A stretch of 64,000 nt of DNA from Stenopsyche tienmushanensis (taxonomy: Eukaryota; Arthropoda; Insecta; Trichoptera; Stenopsychidae). The notes under the pieces are model-generated. The model saw nothing but the letters and a program-made list of their open reading frames with translations, searched no databases and had not been told where the DNA came from. The stretch is from assembly GCA_008973525.1 (NCBI GenBank), contig WACJ01000045.1, positions 248,001 through 312,000 on the forward strand, read 5' to 3'. Positions 55,310 to 64,000 of this stretch are shown here, piece by piece. Position 1 is the stretch's first letter, and each line of letters opens with the position of its first letter. The position numbers and the translations under genes are program-made.

Positions 55310-57245
55310 GACTGCTTTCACAATTTTATTTTAAAATGGCTAATTTACGTTACATTCCCCCCCGCAATGATGTATAGCTATTTATACCAATACCAGTCAA
55401 AATGACTAGTATTTGTCAAAGTGTAAACGGGCCCTAAAAAGAGAATTGAATGAACTCAGTAAATTATCCAATATCATATGTTTTTAACATTTTTACTGGC
55501 CATCAATGTAATAAGAAAAAAAATCCAGATCATTTAAGTAAATAGCGCATTTTCTTTACTAATGTTTGAACTTGCACGGGGAACATACGAAGCCAACTTT
55601 AGTATTGACGCAACAGAAATAACTTATTTTTCAACAGTATAAATTAGTTTACTGAAAAATGTAATCATCTCGCTGTGTAATAGAAGTGAACGTTAACAAA
55701 GTGAAATAGTCAGAATAGCTACAAATCAAGAATCATTCTTTCCCATCAAAAACCAGATACAGATTTGTCGAACGAATCCAGCAAATTTGGTATTGGCTGG
55801 TATATGATGGTCGAACTAAGTAAATGGGTTTCCTTATATAGAAAATGATTAATATTAACCCCTAAAGGAGTACTATCCCAGGGCCTGGGATCCCCCTTCC
55901 ACTTTTCAGAAAGAGCGCTCTTGTACATAAAGTTCGGAGACAGAGAGAGAACGTAGCGCAGTTCGGGAGACAGAGACGGAGAGCTTACCCGCATACATCG
56001 CACGATTGTATAGATCGTTAGCACAAATTTATCGACTAATAATGATTTCGATTTCAAGTGTTATTTGTTTACGCAAAGAAATTACACGATATTTTGTGCT
56101 ATCGACAGTGTTTATTTAATTAATTGCTTCCTGTTCGTCGCTGCTTGTTGAATAAATTTATGTCCGATTATCATTTCTTTCTAAAGGAGGAGCAAATTAA
56201 TCGATTTTTTGTGTATTGTTTATGTAAAGAAATGACGTGGTCTTGTATGTTATCAACAATGCTTATTTACAATTGACTCGGCCTCAAAATGAAGATTGTC
56301 TTACGCTGATAGGAGCCTGACAGAAAGTAGTCCGTGTAAAGCGATTATGGCATCAATGACTTTATCGATTTTAAATTTGCTCACTCCTCAAAAGGTCAAC
56401 AAACCCTTTGATGAGTATGCACGCACATGGTATATGCAGCGCTTTATTTACAATACTATTTAATCAAATTGTGATGTCAGATATTACATTTACGATCTGA
56501 TTTATTGTTTTGTCGCGTTTTAATTAAATTTCTAACCGATTTACTAACAAGTTTCATGAACACAAGGAATCAATAATTTAAAAAAATCAAAAAAGATAAA
56601 CTCACTCCCGTAACGTATATACTACAGAAATAAACTTCCCAATCAAAGTGTTAAAACATTATTCAATAAGTTCGTCAGAATATTTTCACTTTAAACTTTT
56701 TTTCTTCGCTTTAAATTTTGTCCAAACTAAAAAATCTCATGAACATATTGAACTTTATGTTACAACTTCAGTAGTACTCAAACTTATCTAACCGTAAACT
56801 ATAAATCATAACAATTAACTAAATTACGATTAAAACTAAACCAATTGGTAGACAATATACGGGAGGAAAAAATGGAATTATTTTATAGATCAAATGTCTT
56901 CAATTGTCAATTGTCTTTTTCGTTTTGAAATTGAATATTGGTTTAGTTTTACGCGAACCGTCGTTACTTTCGTTTCGGTCATTGTAAATAATAATTTAAA
57001 CTTTTATTTGTATTATTAGATGATTTTTAAGAACATATTTAAGCGTTTTAAGAGTATAAATATTTTTGTATCTGTGGGTGTAGTAGTCTGCGGATATCGG
57101 TGAGTAAAAATTAAAAAAAATGATTAAGATATGTTCTTCTAAACTTCGAAAGTTACGCGTGTTTAAGTGATTTTTTTTTTAATAAAATGGTAATATTGCA
57201 AAAAATCGCTCACGCTAGAGCATGTGCGGTCCGCGCAGATAGCCC
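55310..57245. repeat. repeat family R, copies in both orientations
   Basis: 55,900-55,990 (agaaagagcgctct, gagacagagacggagag) and 56,440-56,590 match the left half of 43,132-44,107 in the same orientation; 56,920-57,240 matches its right half inverted (attggtttagttttacg, cgaaagttacgcg, gcaaaaaatcgc, ctagagca). No gene. Confidence 0.55.
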
Positions 57246-57453
57246 AATGATGATGTGTTAAATCAGGAATAAAATGCACCAAGAAGAAAAACTACGTTAA
57301 TAAAAAATGAATATACCTAATAATTTATACCATAAGAATAAGTTATCGGCAATAATAATCGGAATAACTACGGCTTCTTTCGGCGAAAACCAGAATCAAT
57401 TAAAATACAAGGTAAACGTGGTTTTCGTTGACTTTTGATGGCAATATCGATTA

Positions 57454-57907
57454 GTGTTGTTTATTCGAGAGGTCAATACCGAGTTCGAAGAATTAGCCTC
57501 TAAACACCGAACAATTACGGGTAAAAATATCTTCGAGACACTTGAGAAATCACTACAATTTGCAATGGAATCAATTAAAACCGTCCCGAAATTTCAGAGA
57601 AAGTTATTGGACAATGCCTTCCCAGAAAGTCACATGGACGAAGGTCAGGAGCGAAATGAATTTTAACTTTGAAAAGTGGAATTGCGAATCAGAATTTGCA
57701 AACATTCTTAATGCGGACACATTTGAGAAATTCTACGTACATAAGAGGATCGTCAAGGCTCAGAGCGCCGATTCACATTACAAGAGATTTCTCCATCTGC
57801 ACACTACACAATTGTTGTGTACATTTTGTCCAAACTTATATCTCTGCATATTTTTATTTAAGGCTCTACGACTTTTTCTTGCGATGGCTCACAATATTAT
57901 GATTTAG
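57454..57907 (+). other. two overlapping frames of unknown protein, probable relic
   Basis: 57,454-57,666 reads FEELASKHRTITGKNIFETL and 57,660-57,900 FNFEKWNCESEFANILNADT, FEKFYVHKRIVKAQ in another frame. A frameshift could join them into one coding piece. No family recognised; the setting suggests transposon origin. Confidence 0.25.
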
Positions 57908-58032
57908 AAAACAAATCTAGTAATTATATATATCTACACCGAATTATGTTTAATAATACAATCCTCATTGTCTACTCCAATTTGAAAATATCAGACCGTC
58001 AAATATGCAACAACGAAAGTTTGTGCTTTAAC

Positions 58033-58260
58033 TCTTAAATTGCGATATATCGTCGATTATGAAACTAACGAGGACTTGCACACAGCGATCGCTATTGGCT
58101 TATTGATGACTTCAAAATTTTCGAATACGAGTCATTTCTGTGCGTCACGGTATCAGTAGTGCTCAACCTTATTTGTTTATTCGTTAATGCGATCAAACGA
58201 AAGATAGGGCGACATCAAATAAACTTCCGTTTATCAAAATACCCCTTAGCAATAAAAGGG
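58033..58260. mobile_element. piggyBac-like MITE with TTAA flanks
   Basis: TTAA (58,029-58,032) CTCTTAAATTGC ... GCAATAAAAGGG TTAA (58,261-58,264), 9 of 12 end bases matching inversely. The left 100 bases (cgatatatcgtcgattatgaaacta) match the start of the transposase-bearing relic at 33,165, so it is probably its deletion derivative. Confidence 0.7.
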
Positions 58261-58264
58261 TTAA

Positions 58265-59260
58265 ATACATTTATACATTTGCCATTTAAACTGTAGCTTG
58301 TTTAGTCCGGTGGTATAAAGCTTGGAAATCCACAACGACAAAATTTTAGAAGGGCATTATAATTAAATTGTTTTGCTATGAAAAAGTTATCGAAATTCTG
58401 AAAGTGGTAGTCAATGGGGGGCAAGATTTGGTGAGTATGGAGATAGCGGACGATGGAGAAGTTCCATGTCCAATTTGTGTAATTTGTTTGGTCTAGCACC
58501 GTTATGCAATAGAATAAGAGCATTTTAACGATTCAGCCATAAAATTATAATGGATCACACATCTGCTTTACGATCAGCTTCTTTTGATAAATTTGGGCTG
58601 TGTTTTAGTGACTTATCCTTGCCCGATCGATCAAGCTGAATGGATAATTAGGGGTCCCAAATATTCGTAAAATCAATTATTCGAATAACGAATATGAAAT
58701 TATTAAAATATTCGCATATCTTAAGCACATGGACCGACAAAATATTTAGGGAGTTAGGGGATCTTTCGCTAGGGTTCACACATAGGCCCTAAGTGCCAAG
58801 TGTCAGGGTTGTCAAATAGAACTTTTTATTTCAACATATTGAGAAAATAACCAAAATTTCACCTTCAAATCGTCAACAACTTCAACTTTTTAATCTATCG
58901 TTGTAATAGCACAAAATAACTGTTTTTGTATTTTTGATCTAAATAAATCATTATTTGATGCAATTAGTTTAAATAAAACCACTTCTGAGCTTCCAAACTC
59001 ATATAAAATGTGCAAACGAATGAGAAATATTGACTAATTTTAACTATTTTTTTAAACAAAATTCTAAAAACCAATGATATGTTACATACATGTCATGCAC
59101 ATCATTCATTAAGTTGCTAAGAAGTACCAGTTTGCCTGGGTCAGGATTAAGAAAACATTTTTTACAAACTACTAAAACATTTTTCAATGGTTCTCCAGCG
59201 CTTTATGTCACCTATTTATGTCGCCAGATACCTAAAACCAGACATTAATATTTCTATTTC
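58265..59260. other. AT-rich stretch with a partial hAT-like copy
   Basis: 58,649-58,735 (TAGGGGTCCCAAATATTCG ... gaataacgaatatgaaatt) is the inverse of the right end of the hAT-like element 26,618-27,405. Nothing else recognised. Confidence 0.5.
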
Positions 59261-59269
59261 GGGATTCAT

Positions 59270-59765
59270 ATGTCATCATTGAATTCAGATAACTCACTTT
59301 GGAAAATCGTCAAATCACTCAAAAACAAAGCCACGGGAATTCCTATTTTGATTAAAAACAATAAGATAGCCGAAACCGATTTAGATAAGACAAACACGCT
59401 TGTTGAAACTTTCTGCCTAAATCACAAGATTTTCGAAAACATGAGCGACAACAAAACAAAGAAAACTGTTAACACGTCAACTAGGGATTTCCGGAAAGGC
59501 TCAAACAATGATATGCAAAAAATAAATTGGTAACTCCTTTAGAAATAACAAAAATAATTAGAAAACTAAAAAAGAAAAAGTCCCCTAGCCTTGACACAAT
59601 TGATAATACGATAATAAAAACATCTGTCATTCAAATAACTAAAATATTTAATGCGTGTTCAAATATGAGGTATTTCCCAGCCATTTGAAAATTGGCGAAG
59701 GTAATTCCTTTGCCAAAAACCAGGCAAAGATAGCAACGAAAACTTAACTATGGCAAATTATTATA
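59270..59765 (+). pseudogene. Jockey-type LINE reverse transcriptase, N-terminal part, degenerate
   Basis: Reads SLWKIVKSLKNKATGIPILI, KNNKIAETDLDKTN, then in another frame TPLEITKIIRKLKKKKSPSL, DTIDNTIIK, IFNACSNMRYFPAI, KLAKVIPLPKTRQR. This is the usual lead-in to LINE reverse transcriptases: LW...K.LK, I..LK..KSPG.D.I.N..IK, and the first RT block K.A.VIP..KPG. Frameshifts and a stop before KLAKV; the catalytic FADD region is not seen. Confidence 0.75.
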
Positions 59766-60460
59766 CCGACTTGAAATAAGAAGCTTTCAAAACTGAAGCA
59801 TATATCTTAGAAAAAGTCCATACTCCGATAAGATAAAAACAAATTTCGGTAAAAAGTGATGTTTAAACATTTACAGATTTTTGAATGAATGAAATATATC
59901 TACTCAATGAACGGCCCCAATTCCTAAGTCTAGTAGCAATAAATGCTTTGTTTATTTTAACTGCGTAATATGTAACGAAAATAGACGAACTTGTTCACAG
60001 TTTGAGAGTCGCTCGACCCGACAAACACGTGGCATCCTATAAATTTCTTTCAAAAGACTTCTATTCGCGAAATGAATGAAAAATATTTACTCGTGATGCT
60101 TCTTCTTCAGACAAAAATATAAATAAACCATATATTTTTTACGCTTTATAATAGTTATTTTATCAAATTAACGGCAATAAGAATAATATATTTGCCAGGC
60201 AGGATAGCAAAATGATCATAAATGTGCGTTATTACTAAAGTGAGCTCTTAGCGCCATTTTAAATATTTTTTATTAGTAAATAAGTTACCATATTCGGTAT
60301 ATCGGTTCGTGACTTTCGATCGGAATATTTATTGTTTCTTTGAAGGCGTAAAAGCGAAATCGTGCAAATTTAAGAGTAGGTGTCCAATTTTGAAGAAAAA
60401 ATAAATTGTTGCCTTATGTGTGTATGCAAAACGAATATTTTACTAGGGATATGAGACCTT
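59766..60460. other. AT-rich stretch, possibly further LINE debris
   Basis: No motif after the RT piece; ordinary AT-rich sequence. Confidence 0.4.
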
Positions 60461-60754
60461 TTTCTGCTATCTCTGTCTCGAAATACAGTTGCAGAAAAAA
60501 TGACTGATTTGGCAATGAATTTAAGTGATCAGACTAAAGTAAAATCATCTAGTTTCCAAGGAATTTCCATTGGCAGTAACGAAAACATGAACGTTGGGGG
60601 CGTAGCTCAATTAGTTGTCTTCATTCGTGCTTTTGACACGAGTTTCAACATTTTTGAAAAACGATTGGAACTAGCACCGATGCGTGGTACTTCTATAGGA
60701 CAAGATAATATTCTAAAGTTTTACAAGAATTCAATCTATTTCAGACAAAATTAA
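60461..60754 (+). pseudogene. hAT-type transposase fragment (ZBED5/GTF2IRD2-like)
   Basis: Reads SRNTVAEKMTDLAMNLSDQ, then VGGVAQLVVFIRAFDTSFNI, FEKRLELAPMRGTSIGQDNI. The family text is LS..TV..RI.D.., DE..D...AQL.VFIRG.D..F...EELL.L.P..GTT.G.DI, i.e. the start of the hAT catalytic domain; the usual first Asp region (DES.D) is degraded to KVKSSS-like residues. Only about 80 residues remain. It may be the same lineage as the hAT element at 21,917. Confidence 0.7.
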
Positions 60755-60979
60755 CTTATCAACATATGACGCTTCTTCGTCGACCGGAAAAAGAAAATCA
60801 AAATTCAACATTCATCACACGCATTGTATTATACATCAAGAATTATTATAATACACATGGAAAATGTATTAAAAGAAGTTATTGATTTCATAAGATTTCG
60901 AGGCTTAAATCGGCGATAATTTTCCGCTTTTATTGAATTAATTAGAATACTCTCATTAAATCGAGGTACGTTAGTATTT

Positions 60980-62000
60980 AATAACTTAACCCGTTGATGA
61001 GGAATCCCGTATATGTTGCGAACGTACTATATTATTATTTATTTAAATCATTATTTCAAACATTACATTTATGATCTCTTATTCTTTTGTCACGTTTCAA
61101 TTGAATTTCTATAAAAGAAGACAATATTTGAACGTTATTTTTCATAAAATAAAAAATAAAGAGTCTTCACATCAATTATCAATAGATGACAACAAAACAT
61201 ATATTAAAATTATAATGAAATTTGTTCGTATTCGGCTGATAATCATCAGATATGGAGTCTTCTTAGAATCATAATAAATAGTAAAAAGCCGCATAAATCA
61301 ATTGTATACTTAAAACGCTTGGTAGTGTAGCATGAGAATATTATGCGTTCAACTTTGAAAGAATATTAATTTCTGCCATTAAATATTGATTATCGGTCGT
61401 TAAAGCGGGTCGATTTTAATGCTTTTCGCGCAAATGGTGGGAATAGAAACGAAGTGTTGCAGGACGAACAGACTCGTCTATTCCCTCTGGGGAGCTTTGC
61501 GGACTGGTTAAATAAAATTGTTTATCAAAAGTTCACAATGATATAATTGTTTCATTCTCTTTGAGAATTTTGCTTTTTAGTGATGTGGGATGAGCGGTCG
61601 GAGATAAAAAACCGTCCTTTCTACGAAGGTAAAATAAGAATTTCCGTCGTATGCTGCGAATCCGTGTCGAGGCTGCAGAGCCCTATCGATACTGAGGGCC
61701 CCCGTTCCTCTCTCTGAGGCCCTTCAGGACATGAAGCAGCCGCGACGAAGATCGTAGACCCCATAAGACGGCGAGGGGCCAAAACGCAACAGTACCAAAA
61801 GTGATTCGATTTAAAACGCCATTATAGGACCTAACAATATCAAGCGTTAAGATTCGTCGATATAAAAGCTGTATTCACGCTGCGCGATCCTGAGAGAAAT
61901 TGGATTTGTGTGGACGTTAAGTGGTGGACATACGAACATAGCATCAATGTTTAACTCTATTTAAAATTAACTCACTAATCAAATGGGTTAAAATACAGAC
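60980..62000 (+). repeat. repeat family R, copy 3, with a GC-rich insert
   Basis: TTAACCCGTTGATGAGGAAT at 60,985 parallels TAACACGTTGATTAG at 43,132, and matches continue to 61,310, then again 61,860-61,960. 61,600-61,800 is an unrelated GC-rich island (gaggcccttcagg, ccgcgacgaagatcg) not shared with the 43-44 kb copy and without recognised coding. Confidence 0.55.
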
Positions 62001-62620
62001 ACATTCTGATCCAACACTGTTGCAAGATTTATTTTTCGCGATTGATACGATAAAATACTTATACGATTTAAATTTAACGCTGTAAGAATTACGAATATGT
62101 TTGACAAAGTCAAAGTTGAATCATTCAATCGTAAGCTAGACATTTAACGCACTTTCCGACATGCAACATGAACAAATCGAGTTTAGGTGAAAGTGCATCG
62201 TATCATTTACGTCGTATCAGAATTTGAAACAAGATTTGCAGATTTTGATTATTTGAAAACCATATTTTTCTTGGTTCTTTTTTTAAAACTTCTTTTCACA
62301 AGCATAAAATATGAAACATACAAATGGAGATGATTGAAATTCAAAGTGATTAAAATTTGAAGACAAAATCCATTGACGTTGGCATGCCTAAATTTTGCAA
62401 ATATTTATCAGTGAGACTTGAAAAAGAAATGTCTCCTGTCAGATCCAGGATTAACGAGGCTTACCTTGGGTCAAATTTAAAAGTAATCTAACCTAGCAAT
62501 ATTTCCCAGAAGTATGAAAATGAAACATAATACGTACTTATATATAATAAAGGGTATACGTTGAGAGTGCTCATTGCGACCCCAGCGACTGCAGAATATG
62601 TTATAGTACGATATTTTTTT
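62001..62620. other. AT-rich stretch, nothing recognised
   Basis: No open frame of note, no motif, no terminal repeats. Confidence 0.5.
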
Positions 62621-62629
62621 GTTTTGTTT

Positions 62630-62980
62630 ATTTACAAATCATCAGAAATGAATCATAAGATACCACACTGGTTTAGTGGACATCCCGACGAAGCGTAGAA
62701 TGAAGTTATACCCAACCGTGTGTGAAGGATGTTTGAAAAAATTTGTTTAGGGTAATTTTGACAATTCACCATCAACAATGAAAATAATAATCAAAATATC
62801 ATCAAAGAAATCAATCTATTAGCCATTTCTGGAGGCATTGAAGATTTTGTTGTAGATGATATTCAAACTATGCTTGTATGCCGAAAGTTGATTTCAAAGT
62901 CGTGGAAAATGTCCATTCGCTTCACAATTTCCACGACTTTAAAAAAAGACGACGAAGATTAGATGAGAATAAATACAAAT
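62630..62980 (+). pseudogene. weak pogo/jerky-like relic
   Basis: SGGIEDFVVDDIQTMLVCRK and the sequence order shared with 25,240-25,540 resemble the acidic-hydrophobic segment late in Tigger/jerky transposases. Assignment is weak. Confidence 0.3.
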
Positions 62981-63737
62981 AAGCAGGCTTATTTGATAAA
63001 TTTCAATTAGCATTAGTTGTTCTTGAGATGAGCTCGAAGTCAAATACAATACGACAAATACTATTATGGAACAATTAATGGCTATTATAGAAATAAGAAT
63101 TTTCTATAGTCATCGGCGTACCGCTTACTGTATGCGAGACACTCGTTTTACGAAAAACTAATCGCGATCGAGGCTAACTGTCATCTTTATTTATTAAAAT
63201 GAGTCATATCGTACTATTCAAATATTAAACGAAATCCACATTTCGACGTTGGCTTAACAACGTCGTTTTGATGCAAGGGCGAAATAAATCGTTAATTTCT
63301 ATTTATATCTTTCTAGACCGATTCATTACAAAGCTATGAACATGACAAATGCGAAAGGCTATGAAATATATAAAATTGCAATATGAAGTTGCATGATGAA
63401 ATATTTCAATTGCATTCATCGCATTAATCACCTGTTCTACAATACGTTTATTTATAAATACAAACAAGTATCGGCAAAACGTATATACAAACATTATTTT
63501 AAATATATCACAGACTAATAAAACCATCTTTGAGAGTTTGATACCTGACTCTCGCTGAGACTAAAATATTTGCAATTTGATCTTTCCCGAAAAAAGTTTG
63601 CCGACTCCTGCTCTCGAGGTCCATTTTGTAATAAAAGTATACCGAAGCAGAGTTGCCAAAATGTCTCTAAAAATTGCTAATCTCGATTGAATGTCAAATT
63701 ATCGCAGAATTTTATAGAATTTTTTTTCTCTCTATTT
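62981..63737. other. AT-rich stretch, one hAT-like end
   Basis: aaaagtttgccgactcctg at 63,591-63,609 matches the right end of the hAT-like MITE 30,055-30,407; its left end is not evident. Nothing else. Confidence 0.4.
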
Positions 63738-64000
63738 AACCCCTTACATTCCGGGTGTTCTACGCTAAATTTCGCCTAAATTCTCAAACTAGTTAATAGA
63801 TTGAAACGAAATTTCAGTGATGCCTGCAAAAGAGTTTACCGCATCGATATATTTAAATGTAACGGTGGTTTTCAATCTGTGGTGCGCGTAATAAAATGCA
63901 AAAAATATCGAATTGTGTGAACAGGCATAAATTAAATTGCATGTAAGCACATGGAAAAAACTTAAACACCAATCAGTCTGTTTATCGTTTAATATTAAAA
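63738..64000 (+). repeat. dispersed repeat family D, copy 3, running off the window
   Basis: Begins ttaaccccttacattccggg, which suggests a TTAA-bounded element, and then matches 41,375-41,600 and 45,430-45,710 (gaaatttcagtgatgcctgcaa, gcatcgatatattta, ttttcaatctgtggtgcg). Confidence 0.6.

Noticed and set aside
61600..61800. GC-rich island as a gene or RNA gene
   Set aside because: No open frame, no RNA-gene promoter boxes or tRNA-like fold recognised; it interrupts a repeat copy and is more likely an inserted element of unknown type.

Overview
The window looks like arthropod, most probably insect, nuclear DNA. It is AT-rich, has split genes with short introns, and carries many insect-type transposable elements. 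The order cannot be fixed from the sequence. There is one host gene, split ends (spen), on the minus strand at the left edge. The remaining ~50 kb holds no host gene I can defend. No tRNA, rRNA, CRISPR array or prokaryotic feature was seen.

1-13,777 (minus strand): eight exons of spen join in frame with GT/AG borders at every visible junction. They encode about 3,990 residues: a Gly/Ser/Arg-rich leader, three RNA-recognition motifs (equivalent to RRM2-4 of SPEN/SHARP), an exon of 9.5 kb with a long Glu/Arg/Lys helix and nuclear low-complexity regions, and the start of the C-terminal part. The SPOC domain lies beyond base 1. The start codon and the first RRM are not found. The 5' half is very GC/CpG-rich and the 3' half AT-rich. 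A CpG-rich block at 13.8-14.2 kb may be a promoter or 5' exon.

14.2-64 kb: a layered transposon graveyard, either intergenic or a large first intron of spen. Elements with recognisable ends include piggyBac-like (16,796-19,193; 19,198-19,831; 22,101-24,255; 58,033-58,260; coding remains 33.4-34.2 kb), hAT-like (21,917-24,614; 26,618-27,405; 30,055-30,407; 35,044-35,380), pogo/Tigger-jerky-like (25,688-28,324; 28,342-29,126; 45,028-45,226; 48,388-49,856), Harbinger-like MITEs (23,286-23,479; 47,149-47,348) and a TTAA-flanked element with a Mutator-like transposase segment (40,286-41,368, shorter relative at 35,986). Mariner, Penelope-like, LINE and possible Helitron remnants also occur.

Nesting gives relative ages. 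A piggyBac-like element sits exactly inside the transposase gene of a hAT element and itself carries a Harbinger-like MITE. A Tigger-like element is split by a hAT element that contains mariner debris. Two loci near 38.0 and 42.5 kb share the same Penelope/Helitron/mariner order. A LINE-like insertion at 51,965-53,935 has two nearly identical 5' units and looks among the youngest. All transposase reading frames seen are broken. Family names rest on reading translated motifs and repeat ends by eye; no database search was possible.
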